Positions 52,401-61,263 of a stretch of DNA of 64,000 nucleotides are shown piece by piece (within the stretch, counting starts at the first letter, position 1; every line of letters starts with the position of its first letter). Made by a program: the position numbers and the translations under genes. This DNA comes from Marinobacter sp. LV10R510-11A (GTDB lineage: Bacteria > Pseudomonadota > Gammaproteobacteria > Pseudomonadales > Oleiphilaceae). The stretch is from contig NZ_LT907980.1 in assembly GCF_900215155.1 (NCBI RefSeq), positions 1,178,001-1,242,000 of the forward strand, in the 5' to 3' direction. The notes below the pieces were generated by a model, which ran no database searches, had not been told where the DNA came from, and saw nothing but the letters and a program-made list of their open reading frames with translations.

Positions 52401-52580
52401 GTTGATGAGTACCTCTTTTACCCCGCGCCCGCGCAACCAGTCGGCCAGTATTTCCACCTCAACATTGCGGTTTCCATCGCGATCCTGCCAATCGCCCAAA
52501 TACCGGTAGCCAAGATCTTTTTGAAAGAGTGACACTATACGATTTTGTGTCGCTCGTTCTTTCTGTCCGACTGTAGACAC
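49467..52580 (-). CDS. hsdR: Type I restriction enzyme endonuclease subunit HsdR
   Basis: A 1037-aa motor and nuclease subunit. The N-terminal PD-(D/E)XK nuclease has RPDIVLYVNGIALGVLELKR (Asp...Glu-x-Lys). The translocase has HTQGSGKSLTMVWLAK (motif I), VFVDECHRTQSG (motif II), FVGFTGTPL (motif III) and QAICRVNRLDGNDKEYG (motif VI). The C-terminus is helical and would bind the methylase core. The start is a GTG with AAGGGGACC upstream. It is separated from hsdM-hsdS by two extra genes and is followed by the YgjP-like gene with overlapping codons. Confidence 0.97.
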   Translation of the reverse strand: MSTVGQKERATQNRIVSLFQKDLGYRYLGDWQDRDGNRNVEVEILADWLRGRGVKEVLINRALRQLDTAAALGEGKKLYYANKDVYRLLRYGIKDREGAGEQKQTVWLIDWEKPEENDFAIAEEVSIAGENKKRPDIVLYVNGIALGVLELKRSSVSVNEGIHQNLDNQKKDFIRNFFTTMQLVMAGNDTQGLRYGAIETPERFYMEWKEKLPPKYEASAPNPYENPLDYHLVNLCRKERFLEIIHDFIVFDAGVKKTCRHNQFFGIQAAKDNHVLQRKDGIIWHTQGSGKSLTMVWLAKWVRENQKDARVLIVTDRTELDDQIEKVFKGVEEDIYRTKSGADLVATLNQPMPWLMCSLVHKFGRQGEDESTTDDFIEELKSSLPTNFSAKGNLFVFVDECHRTQSGKLHDAMKAIVPGAMFVGFTGTPLLNKDKKKSIEVFGPYIHTYKFDEAVSDRVVLDLRYEARDIDQHITSPKKIDDWFQAKTRGLSNIARTQLKQKWGTMQKVLSSKSRLEQIVSDILMDMETKPRLMDGYGNAMLVCGSVYQACNAYQLFSQTDLAGKIAIVTSYQPTVASIKGEETGEGLTERLFKYDVYRKMLADYFESSPDEAAGKVETFEKEVKKQFINEPGQMRLLIVVDKLLTGFDAPSATYLYIDKQMSDHNLFQAICRVNRLDGNDKEYGYIIDYKDLFNSLDRAIKDFTAEAFSGYDKDDVAGLLKDRLEQSKLDLENALEMVRSLCEPVRYPCNTSDYIHYFCGESGSNQSELPEKESLRLTLYQSVAKLLRAFANIANELPDAGYSANEIERIRTEVSHFEKVRDEVKLASDDLVDMKRFEPAMRHLLDKYIRADDSEVLMDFEELGLIELVVQKGADAVEDMPKSLRDDPNAMAETIENNVRKTIVDENPVNPKYYEKMSVLLDELIEQRRQKALGYQEYLERVKELARKVLHPEGSAPDYPKSMDTSAKRALYDNLGEDELLVTKIDAAIRFTKKADWVGDRFKEREVANAVRQEAEDYDVDIQQVMKLARTQKEYQ

Positions 52581-52650
52581 TTCGGTCCCCTTGCTAATCC
52601 GATTGATTTTTATTTCAGGTCCGACTAAAACGCATGGCCAGATGTGTAAC

Positions 52651-54549
52651 TTATCCCTCGCGATCTACTGAAATGGCTTTCCATCCCCAACTGCCGCGTT
52701 TTTTGTCATAATTGAGGACAGCGACTCCACTGACTATGTCGTCGTTTTGAATACCGCTCCCGGCAATCAGAGGGGGAGGAATAAAAACGTCTGTCGTAGT
52801 GAATCCCAGCCCGTTGCTGACTCGAACAGTGTCCTGAAAAGTCTGGCGTATAGATGAGCTCGGTTTACTGTTGGTCGCAGCTGCTTTTAAAATCCGAAAA
52901 CGGATGCCCTGCTTGGTGGTATATCTTGAGAGCGTAACCCCTATCGCGTCCCCCTCCTTAAAAGTAGCTTCCAGGTCAGAAAGTGGAATGACGCCGTCCA
53001 CTTTTCGGTCAACGATGAAATGGATCACCTGCTTCTGTTTATTGACGTGATCTACAACGCCTACGCGCTCGATAAATACATCCCAAGGGTCACCCGACTC
53101 CCTCTTCGCTACGACATGAACCTGAAATCTCTCTTGAGCGTCCCGCTCACCTTTTATGTGAATAGCATCCCCAGCACTAACATCAGAAAGCTCGAATTTA
53201 CTCTCCGGAACCGCAACTTCCATTGGGTCGGACGATGTTTTAAGAAACAGCTTCCGTTTTGGCTTATCCTCCTTACCGGGCACCGAAAACACGCCCCCAA
53301 CGTTGCCAGCAATCCATGGCAGCTGGCTAAACAGGAGTGTTTCGGCCTCCCCGATATTCACCCTGTAATAATCATCATTAGAAGGGGCTTGCATAACTTC
53401 GGCATACCAGGATTGTGCAACAATCTGCTCGATGTCCGCTGGAACTTTCAGTCCTTCCTGCTCTTTGTGAGATACAACCCGACTGATTTCATGTTTGGCT
53501 TCAGCGAGCTTCCCACCATCGATCAATAATTTCGCTAGCTTTAGCCGCACCTTTCCGGTGAATTTGTCGTTAGAAGAGCACAGAAGTGATTTGCAATAAC
53601 AACTTAATGACACATCGTTTTCAGAGCCAGCGCTGATATCGCCCAGCAAACCCCACGTCCAAAAATCGTTAACATTCGCGCGGGTCACATCCAACGCAAA
53701 GGTCAGAGCGTCATCATTTCTGCCAAGCCCCAACAGAACCTTTGCTTTATTCAGACTTAGCCAGATATTTTCAGGGCACTCGGAAATGGCTTTATCCACG
53801 TGGGGGAGAATGTAGGAAAGGCTTTCCTTGTCATTTGATTTCGCTGCTTCCTTACTGGCCTGCCGGATAACTTTCTCAGCAAGAGACGGGAGTTCTTTAC
53901 CGTCATCGGTAACAAATCGCTCCCAATCCTCCGGGCGCAAGAAATCGAGTCCCCACAAACGTGAGAACGCCAGCATGCTGAACCGTTCTGCGCCAGCGAA
54001 TTTCGACGCCACCTGAAGAACACAAGTGTGCAACAGCGAGGGCTTTTCCACATTCAGTTTAAGGTACTCATTCAGGTTTCTCTTTACTGCAAGAACGTCA
54101 ATTGGCTCCTTAGCCATCAATTCTTTGGAGATCTTATAAAGCTCCCAGCCTAAGGACGTCTGAACTCTTTCATCGCCTGCCCCTGACCTACAGAGTTGAC
54201 GATAGATCTCTGCCGCCTCGCTGTTTCGCCCGGACTTACTTACCTGTTTTGCTTTGCTGGCAAGTCGACCACCAGGGTTGCAAAGCGAGATCGCCTGTTC
54301 ACGTTGCTTGGTGAGCACTTCGTCGATGACAGGAACCTCTATAGATTCAAGCTGCTGACGGTAATGGTCCAGGTTTTCAGTTTTTTCCGCTTTCGCATCC
54401 CGCTTGATCAGGTCAATCAGGCACCAGCCAAACGCTCTTGCATCCCAATCATCTGGGCTCGGCGAATTCATGAGCTGCAAAGCCATCTGGTACGCTTCTT
54501 CAAGCTGTCCCTCCCGACGTTTGGCGAATACCTCCTTACTGCTTGTCAT
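52651..54549 (-). CDS. TPR-type protein with C-terminal S1/cold-shock-like segments
   Basis: A 632-aa protein (start ATG at 54549 overlapping the helicase stop, ATGA). The N-terminal ~370 residues are helical repeats of the TPR kind (KRREGQLEEAYQMALQLM, AKVLLGLGRNDDALTFAL, KLAKLLIDGGKLAEAKHEIS). After a beta-rich middle, the C-terminus has short OB-like segments (VGVVDHVNKQKQVIHFIVDR, DAIGVTLSRYTTKQGIRFRI, SGVAVLNYDKKRGSWGWKAI) that resemble S1/cold-shock folds. It probably bridges the helicase with nucleic acid. No defined family is known to me. It sits between the RecD-like gene and hsdR. Confidence 0.55.
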   Translation of the reverse strand: MTSSKEVFAKRREGQLEEAYQMALQLMNSPSPDDWDARAFGWCLIDLIKRDAKAEKTENLDHYRQQLESIEVPVIDEVLTKQREQAISLCNPGGRLASKAKQVSKSGRNSEAAEIYRQLCRSGAGDERVQTSLGWELYKISKELMAKEPIDVLAVKRNLNEYLKLNVEKPSLLHTCVLQVASKFAGAERFSMLAFSRLWGLDFLRPEDWERFVTDDGKELPSLAEKVIRQASKEAAKSNDKESLSYILPHVDKAISECPENIWLSLNKAKVLLGLGRNDDALTFALDVTRANVNDFWTWGLLGDISAGSENDVSLSCYCKSLLCSSNDKFTGKVRLKLAKLLIDGGKLAEAKHEISRVVSHKEQEGLKVPADIEQIVAQSWYAEVMQAPSNDDYYRVNIGEAETLLFSQLPWIAGNVGGVFSVPGKEDKPKRKLFLKTSSDPMEVAVPESKFELSDVSAGDAIHIKGERDAQERFQVHVVAKRESGDPWDVFIERVGVVDHVNKQKQVIHFIVDRKVDGVIPLSDLEATFKEGDAIGVTLSRYTTKQGIRFRILKAAATNSKPSSSIRQTFQDTVRVSNGLGFTTTDVFIPPPLIAGSGIQNDDIVSGVAVLNYDKKRGSWGWKAISVDREG

Positions 54550-57425
54550 GCGCTGAGACCTTCTGTCAGCATGAGTTGTACCTCGCCAACCAGACTCCCA
54601 GGTGAACAGGCAGTGATCAGAGCCTGGCATTTAGTAAACCGGTTTCCACCATCAAAGAAGATGTCGTATACCGCCACTTCGCTCTGACGGTTGAAGGTAT
54701 ATCTCAGGCTCCAGGGATGCTTTACCACGTTCTGAATTACAATTCCTCGCTCTTCAGCCAGCGGTATCAGGCGGTGGTGGAATTGGCTGAGAAAATCTTC
54801 TTCAAAGTTAAAGCGGTCCGCGGGAGCGGTCGGCGCACTGGCTACAGGCGCACCTTTCAAGGGCGCCAGCAAGCCAATAACTTGAGACGAAAATTCCGAA
54901 AGGTGTTGGGAGGTCACTCTGGAAATTTTTGCTTTCCCGTTGTAACCAATATCGACTCTCGCAAAATCCTCGCCACGCCTGAAAGTGTAAGCCTCCTGAT
55001 ACTGATTATGCCCAACACCCTCAATACTGATATCAGTGCCGGCAATCAAATCCTGAACACGCCCCAACAGCGCCAGTAAAAAAGGCGCCGTGGCTGGGAT
55101 CCCTAACGTATTGGCATTTTGACCCTGAGTGGGTTCTGATTTGGGGGGGCCTTCACAAGATTCGTCGGTGACAGCTTTCTTAGCTGCATCAATCGTCTTT
55201 TCAGCACTGCCTTCTTCACGTGGAGATCCGTCAGGGCTTGTCATCCCCTGCGGTAACCCCACGCCGGGCGGCTGTACGACTTTAATACCGCCACCCAGTT
55301 TCAGATTTGGAGGATCAAGCAGATAAAGGTTCTGGGAGGTACGAGTAATGGCTGTATAGAACCAACGGAAATAGTCGGCGGACAGCTGGCTTTGGTGGGT
55401 TTTACACTTCACAAACACATGATTCCATTCGCTGCCCTGAGCCTTGTGACAGGTAATAGCATAGCCAAACTTTAACCTCATCGCATTGAAGTAAAGGTCG
55501 GACATTAACGTATTCTTGAACTCCAGACTTCCGCGCTTTAGATGACCATTCCTTATGCAGAAGTCCAGATACAACGCCTTATTTTCATCGGACGACAAAG
55601 ACGGTTTGTCGCTATAGAGCAAATCTTCCAGAATCTTCGCGTGGAAAAATCGGTTGTTTCCCTCAAGGTTCTTAAAACCGATGCGAACATCCCGGAACGC
55701 CAAGGCAATATCGATGCTCTCAACCTCCCCGGTGTCTGAATTCTTTCTTTTCAGCCTGACTGGGCGCCGTTCGGATTCTCCCAGAACCTGCTTGATCAGC
55801 CCGAAATCCCCATTGGAAATAAAGAATCCATGGGCACTGCTGTTGCTAATCGCCATCACCTTGTCGCCCTCGGTGACCTCCGAACGTCCCGGGAAAAAGT
55901 GCTCGCGAATTCCCTGGTTATACCCTGCAACGTCTGCATTGGAATGGGCAATCACAATGGATTCACCGTTGATCTTGCCCCCGCAGGACTCCAGATATCG
56001 GCTCATCAAATCGCCATGCTCAACCTTGTCGACATCCGGATAGTCGAGCTCTACCGCGAGCTGATTGAACGTTCCACTGTGCAACGCCTTGCGAAGGGCA
56101 ATGGAGTTCTTCATCACGCCACTGTCGGCCTTCTGCCGCACCACCTCCGTTAATTCATAGCCCGTCGAGCGAACGCCGTGTTCGCGAAAGAGGTAATCCG
56201 CGGCCAAGGCAGGTGGAAAACTCATGCCAACAGGTGGTAGCTGAGCATCATCGCCGATAAAGATCACCTTCTTCCGGTGATCGTTATGATCCAGATTCAC
56301 AAACTTTAAAAAGTCCTGCAGCAGGAAACCGGAACCAAAGCGGAAAAATTCTGCTTCGTTATACACATCCGCCACCATGGACGCCTCGTCCACAATAAAC
56401 ACGGTATCGGCGGACATCTCATTCACAGCAAGCTGAGCATAAAACTTGTAGGTTTCCGTCCCATCAAGATCGCCGTCCCGGTACTCGGCAATGTCTTTAA
56501 AGGAATAAATGGTTTTGTGGAGCGTGTAAGCTGGCGATCTGGTTTTTGCGGCAATGACCTTGGACGCCTTTCCGGTAGGCGCAGCGAGCACGTAATTGCG
56601 GCCGATAGAGCGGAAATATTCAGTCAGCCCTTTGGTGATAAACGTTTTTCCGGTGCCTGCATAGCCGCGTAGTAAAAAAACACTATCTGTTTTACTGGAT
56701 AGAAATTCACCAAGACGCTTTACTAGCTCAGTTTGGCCGTCGTTCAGGGAATATTCGGCAAAGGCATCCTCAATGTTTAGTAAGCGACGCGTACTTTTCT
56801 CGTCAAGATCCATGGTACTGGATGCACGGGCCGAGGCGTTCCGGAAGGTTTCCAGCCGCACCTCATCCAGAGACGCGTTCAGGACGGAATTTTCTTGCTG
56901 GGCCAGCTGCTCAGCCGCCTGCACCTCAGCAAGATCTTGTTTTGCCTGTTCCAACTGGCGAGCCAGGTCTTCACTTGCCTCGCCAACTTTATCCTCGCTA
57001 ACTGCTTGAGGTTCAGGAACTGAGAATTCCGGGTAATCTTCGTACACTTCCCCGCTGTAGGTTTTGTAAAGCCAATGCCCGAGGAGATAGGATTCTTTTA
57101 AAAGCTGACCTGCCTGTTCGGTACTGATGTCTCTCCCATGCGCGGCCTTATTGCCCAGACAACGAATAACGTGCAGTTTTTGACGGATGGGATTTTCGAC
57201 GATACCTTCGAAGTGCTCGGCCTTAAGCTTCTCGAAAAAGCCCTCACCGGGTTCGCTAGGCAGGTTGAGCTCTCGGTAAAGTATGCCCACCAGCGTTTCT
57301 GCAAAGCAGCGCAACTTAATGGTTGCTATCGTTGGCTCACTCAACACATACGCTTCGGCAAAGCTTGCGTGTTCGTAGAGTTCCGGCCAGCGGCCTTTCA
57401 GAGACTGGAAGTTTTCCGACTGCAT
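54546..57425 (-). CDS. RecD/Pif1-like SF1B helicase with DUF4145-like N-terminus
   Basis: A 959-aa helicase. Residues ~1-130 (FAETLVGILYRELNL, LHVIRCLGNKAAHGRDIS) are a DUF4145-like helical domain also found at the N-terminus of some HsdR proteins. A coiled coil follows (about 145-190). The helicase has Walker A FLLRGYAGTGKTFITKGL, Walker B VFIVDEASMVADVYNE, motif III VIFIGDDAQLPPVG, and the C-terminal KFGYAITCHKAQGSEWNHVF and WFYTAITRTSQNLYLL. About 200 further residues end in an unknown domain. It starts 60 bp after hsdS and overlaps the TPR gene, so it belongs to the type I operon. Confidence 0.88.
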   Translation of the reverse strand: MQSENFQSLKGRWPELYEHASFAEAYVLSEPTIATIKLRCFAETLVGILYRELNLPSEPGEGFFEKLKAEHFEGIVENPIRQKLHVIRCLGNKAAHGRDISTEQAGQLLKESYLLGHWLYKTYSGEVYEDYPEFSVPEPQAVSEDKVGEASEDLARQLEQAKQDLAEVQAAEQLAQQENSVLNASLDEVRLETFRNASARASSTMDLDEKSTRRLLNIEDAFAEYSLNDGQTELVKRLGEFLSSKTDSVFLLRGYAGTGKTFITKGLTEYFRSIGRNYVLAAPTGKASKVIAAKTRSPAYTLHKTIYSFKDIAEYRDGDLDGTETYKFYAQLAVNEMSADTVFIVDEASMVADVYNEAEFFRFGSGFLLQDFLKFVNLDHNDHRKKVIFIGDDAQLPPVGMSFPPALAADYLFREHGVRSTGYELTEVVRQKADSGVMKNSIALRKALHSGTFNQLAVELDYPDVDKVEHGDLMSRYLESCGGKINGESIVIAHSNADVAGYNQGIREHFFPGRSEVTEGDKVMAISNSSAHGFFISNGDFGLIKQVLGESERRPVRLKRKNSDTGEVESIDIALAFRDVRIGFKNLEGNNRFFHAKILEDLLYSDKPSLSSDENKALYLDFCIRNGHLKRGSLEFKNTLMSDLYFNAMRLKFGYAITCHKAQGSEWNHVFVKCKTHQSQLSADYFRWFYTAITRTSQNLYLLDPPNLKLGGGIKVVQPPGVGLPQGMTSPDGSPREEGSAEKTIDAAKKAVTDESCEGPPKSEPTQGQNANTLGIPATAPFLLALLGRVQDLIAGTDISIEGVGHNQYQEAYTFRRGEDFARVDIGYNGKAKISRVTSQHLSEFSSQVIGLLAPLKGAPVASAPTAPADRFNFEEDFLSQFHHRLIPLAEERGIVIQNVVKHPWSLRYTFNRQSEVAVYDIFFDGGNRFTKCQALITACSPGSLVGEVQLMLTEGLSA

Positions 57426-57486
57426 TCTCTGTCCTTTTTTGGTGGTTTTTTAGCGTTCCATCAAGTGATGTGTTCCGAAGCTGACT

Positions 57487-58773
57487 TCATATTAAGCGCG
57501 TTTTCCCAGTCAGTAGTTCCTGCATCATGCCTTGTTTGATATCACGAGTTTTGCTCAAGCGCTCTTCTAAACTCTTAATTTCTTCGTCCATGCTAGAAAG
57601 GACCTCTGCTATTGCTCTCTGCTCTGCAGAAACGGGGAACGCTGCCAATGTTGACTCCATCGCTCCTTTGGTTACATGAAGCATGGTGCCTCCGCTCGAA
57701 GACCCAGACTTCAATTTCTCGGTCATGTCACTTAGAAGGTAATAGAAAAAAGTCTCTATATAGCCGGACTTACATTCAATCTTCCAAATATGGTAATGAA
57801 ATATTGCCTTATCTCCTTTCCAAATTATTGGTCCAAATGTGGCCGACCACATAAAAAGCAAATCGCCTCTATGGCAATATTGTTTTTCAGGCAATTGAAG
57901 ATTGGAGTAATAATAATCTTCACCTCTACCAGTCAGGTTTTGAAGCCTAATTACCGGTGTTCCACTCGCTCTCCACTCGTGAATCGAAAATGCTCTGCCG
58001 TTAATGAATTGACTAACGTCTCGAAGCTCAACTATCCCCCAATCCTCTGGAAGCTGCCCCAATTCACTTGTCTTATATCCTTTAGGTGTACCGTCCTCGC
58101 GCAAAGCAAATTGCGGCAGGCGAGTGCGGCCGGTTAGTAGTTGCTGCATTGCGGCGGTTTTGATGGCCTGTTTTTTGGTGACAAGGGCTTCCATGCTGCT
58201 TATTAGTCCGTCGACATCGGAAAGGGCCTTTGCGATGACGGTTTGCTCTTCCTTACTGGGTTTAGCAACCTTAATTTTGAGACAACTCTGCTTATTAAGT
58301 TTGGGTTGGGCAGTACCAGAGTTGAGCAACGAGTAATCTAGGCTTTCCAAGAATGCGGTCAAGTATCCAATGTCGAATTCTTTTTTTGGCTTAATTACGT
58401 GAGCATGATTGTTCACCCAAATTTTCCCAGAAACCCGGAAGGCTAAAGGTAAGTTTCGACTGAGTATATTCTCACCGTCTTCACCTAGAAGAATTAGATC
58501 ATCATCAAAAATATAGTCATCAACATAATCGACTATTCCTGAAGCCCCGTAATAAGGGAAATCGCCACTGATCCTCGCTCTATCAGCAGATTTGATAGGT
58601 CGTCTATTCCCATCGAGAAATTCTGTCACATCCGAAAGGGCGCAAACCTGCCAGTCTTTCGGAATTAGCCCAACCTCAGAATTTTTGTACCCTGCCGGAG
58701 CGTCAAAATGACATTGCTGGTCGGTACTTTTCGCAGCAATATTTGCGCTAACTTCAGTCAAACCGCAGTTCAT
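57487..58773 (-). CDS. hsdS: Type I restriction specificity subunit HsdS
   Basis: A 428-aa DNA-recognition subunit with two target-recognition domains of similar layout. The first starts AGYKNSEVGLIPKDWQVCAL, the second GYKTSELGQLPEDWGIVELR. Each is followed by a coiled-coil dimerisation helix (VIAKALSDVDGLISSMEALV, IAEVLSSMDEEIKSLEERLS) ending in MQQLLTGRTRL and MQELLTGKTRL. The two domains differ, so the site recognised is bipartite and asymmetric. The ATG at 58773 has GGAGG upstream and follows the hsdM stop by 2 bp. The recognition sequence cannot be predicted here. Confidence 0.95.
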   Translation of the reverse strand: MNCGLTEVSANIAAKSTDQQCHFDAPAGYKNSEVGLIPKDWQVCALSDVTEFLDGNRRPIKSADRARISGDFPYYGASGIVDYVDDYIFDDDLILLGEDGENILSRNLPLAFRVSGKIWVNNHAHVIKPKKEFDIGYLTAFLESLDYSLLNSGTAQPKLNKQSCLKIKVAKPSKEEQTVIAKALSDVDGLISSMEALVTKKQAIKTAAMQQLLTGRTRLPQFALREDGTPKGYKTSELGQLPEDWGIVELRDVSQFINGRAFSIHEWRASGTPVIRLQNLTGRGEDYYYSNLQLPEKQYCHRGDLLFMWSATFGPIIWKGDKAIFHYHIWKIECKSGYIETFFYYLLSDMTEKLKSGSSSGGTMLHVTKGAMESTLAAFPVSAEQRAIAEVLSSMDEEIKSLEERLSKTRDIKQGMMQELLTGKTRLI

Positions 58774-58775
58774 GC

Positions 58776-61190
58776 TCAAACCTCCAGGCCCATGGTTTGC
58801 ATGTGGTCTATCACTCGACTGCTGAGCTCATCAACCTCCGATGTTAATTCCGGCAATGGGCGGGCATAGCGCCGCTCCAACTCCTTGACCCGATTAGCCA
58901 ATTGCTGCGTCATGCGCTCAATTTCGGCTTTAATGGCGGTTTGCAGAGTTGCAAACCATTTATCGTCAACAACCAGCGTTTTGATCTCGCTCTTCGAAAG
59001 CTGCGGGTAATGTTTGAATACAGCGAGGTCAAGTTCGGCCTGAGCTTCCTTGATGGCCTTTTTCAGTCCGGCTTCGTTATCAAAAAGCCTTTTAGCCTGT
59101 TTCAGCGCGGCTTTTTCTTCCAGATCCTGAACGTCTTTCAAGCGAGCGATAACAGTTGTCTTCGTTACTTTATCTTTGTCGTTAAGAGCTTCCGTTAGGA
59201 GATCCTCGTCTCCGGTGTGTTCCTCTAGGTAACCCTCTAGCTCCTGAGACGCCTGATCGAGCAATGCTATTCGGTGGTCAATCCACTCCTGTTCTACCTC
59301 GAAGTAGCGCGCAATGATGAGTGATGGCGGGATAAGCTCAGCCTTGTACTTGGTCTTGTTAATGGTCAGGTCTGGCTGTTCCTGAAGCTTTTCACTTTTT
59401 CTGGCGACTAACTCACGCAGCACATTGCCTGCCTGCCAACCATCCTGTACCAGCGTGTATACATCGTCTTGCATCTCATCTGCCCAGTAGTCCATCAAGA
59501 TCTGGTACACATCGTACTTACTCAAAAGCGGCAGAGAGGCATACCGCTCCAGCAGATCTTCCGAGATTCGGTGGATAATGTTCTTGGGCGCTTCACCAAG
59601 AGTGATCGCCTTAAGGTTGGCTGTTTCACGCCACTGCTGGAATGGCTGCAGACTCTTCTCCGCGAAGGCCGTAAATTCCGGGTGGGCAAGGATAGTGGCC
59701 TTAACCTGGCTGGCTTCAACCAACGCCTCACTGTATCCGGTGCGCGCCGGTTTGAAGAGCGCGGCCCGTAGGCTTGGAAACACCTCCCAATAGAGTTCGA
59801 GAGTATCTAAATCCCTTTGGGGGATACCGCCCTGGAGATGTGCGCTCAAGTCCTGCAAGTCTTCCGGCTCCGAGCTGTCAATATAGCGCGGGATGTTCAG
59901 GTTGTAGTCGTTGGCCGCAATCTCGTCAATCGAGACCAAACGGCTGTATCGCGACAGCTTTAGGCCTTTATTGAACACATCCACTATTTTGTGAAGGTCC
60001 TGGCTCCGCAGTCGGTTTTTGTTTCCGTCTTTCATGAAGCCCTTACTGGCATCGACCATGAAGATCTCTCGCCGTGACTGAGCTTGTTCCTTGTCGATCA
60101 CGATGATGCACGCAGGGATGCCGGTGCCGTAAAACAGGTTGGCAGGAAGACCGATGATTCCTCGAATGTACCCCTGCTTTACGAGGTTCTCGCGGATGCG
60201 AGCTTCCGCATTGCCCCGGAACAGCACTCCGTGAGGAAGAATCACCGCGCCTTTACCTGTGCTCTTAAGGCTTTTGATGATATGCAGCAGAAAGGCATAG
60301 TCGCCATTTTTCTCTGGCGGCACTCCCCAGGTAAAGCGATTAAACTCGTCATTCTCCGGATCAAGCCCGCTGGTCCAGTTTTTGTTGGAAAACGGCGGGT
60401 TCGCAACGGCAAAGTCGAAAGTTTTTAACTGGCCGTTACCATCCTTCCATTGAGGGGAAGATAGCGTGTTGCCTTTCCAGATCTTTGCAGTCTCAGTGCT
60501 GTGCAGAATCATGTTCATTTTTGCGAGCGCGCTGGTGGCGTTGTCCACCTCCTGACCGTAGATGGTCAGCCCCCTTGCGGCTTCATCTCGGGCTTTCAGC
60601 AGCAGTGAGCCGGACCCACAGGTCGGGTCATAAACTGTTTCGTCCTGCGGGGTTTCCGCCGTGATCCCGACTACCTTGGCCAGAACGCGGGAAACCTCGG
60701 AGGGGGTATAGAACTGGCCCTTGCTCTTTCCGGATTCGGTGGCAAAGTGGCGCATCAGGTATTCGTAGGCATCGCCCAATATGTCGTCACCATCCGCCCG
60801 GTTTGAGGAAAGATCGATACCCTCGAAAATGCCCACCAGCTTGGAAAGGCGATCCACCATCTCCTTGCCTTTGCCAAGCTTGTCTTCATCGTTGAAGTCG
60901 GCAACGTCAATCACACCCTTTAATTCATTCTCTTCCGCCAGCCTGGCGATAATTTTATTGATCCGGTCACCGATTTCCTTATCACCCCGCAGCGCCACCA
61001 TATCGTCAAAGCCGGCGCCTTTGGGGACCACGATCATGCCGTAGGGGTCGCCCTTATATTTGTCCGTTACGTACTTCATGAATAGCAGGGTGAGTACATA
61101 ATCCTTGTACTGGGAGGCGTCCATACCGCCACGCAGTTCGTCGCAACTGGACCAGAGAGAGGAATAAAGCGCGTTTTTCTTGATGGCCAT
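58776..61190 (-). CDS. hsdM: Type I restriction DNA methylase subunit HsdM (long form)
   Basis: An 804-aa N6-adenine methyltransferase; usual HsdM is about 500-540. The N-terminal HsdM_N domain (SSLWSSCDELRGGMDASQYK) is followed by the SAM motif DPTCGSGSLLLKARDEA, the catalytic motif FAVANPPFSNKNW and later GIIGLPANLFYGTGIPACII. The extra ~300 C-terminal residues (from around DALIL-like WRETANLKA onward) include a coiled coil (LEEKAALKQAKRLFDNEAGL) and a C-terminal helix. Such extended HsdM proteins occur in type I systems with accessory genes. The start has GGAACAGCTAAATG and lies 73 bp after the SNF2 helicase stop. Confidence 0.96.
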   Translation of the reverse strand: MAIKKNALYSSLWSSCDELRGGMDASQYKDYVLTLLFMKYVTDKYKGDPYGMIVVPKGAGFDDMVALRGDKEIGDRINKIIARLAEENELKGVIDVADFNDEDKLGKGKEMVDRLSKLVGIFEGIDLSSNRADGDDILGDAYEYLMRHFATESGKSKGQFYTPSEVSRVLAKVVGITAETPQDETVYDPTCGSGSLLLKARDEAARGLTIYGQEVDNATSALAKMNMILHSTETAKIWKGNTLSSPQWKDGNGQLKTFDFAVANPPFSNKNWTSGLDPENDEFNRFTWGVPPEKNGDYAFLLHIIKSLKSTGKGAVILPHGVLFRGNAEARIRENLVKQGYIRGIIGLPANLFYGTGIPACIIVIDKEQAQSRREIFMVDASKGFMKDGNKNRLRSQDLHKIVDVFNKGLKLSRYSRLVSIDEIAANDYNLNIPRYIDSSEPEDLQDLSAHLQGGIPQRDLDTLELYWEVFPSLRAALFKPARTGYSEALVEASQVKATILAHPEFTAFAEKSLQPFQQWRETANLKAITLGEAPKNIIHRISEDLLERYASLPLLSKYDVYQILMDYWADEMQDDVYTLVQDGWQAGNVLRELVARKSEKLQEQPDLTINKTKYKAELIPPSLIIARYFEVEQEWIDHRIALLDQASQELEGYLEEHTGDEDLLTEALNDKDKVTKTTVIARLKDVQDLEEKAALKQAKRLFDNEAGLKKAIKEAQAELDLAVFKHYPQLSKSEIKTLVVDDKWFATLQTAIKAEIERMTQQLANRVKELERRYARPLPELTSEVDELSSRVIDHMQTMGLEV

Positions 61191-61263
61191 TTAGCTGTTC
61201 CGTTTGTTGCTCAGGATTTATTTGCTAGGTTCGATCAACGGGGTCTGAGAGCGCCAACGCCGT

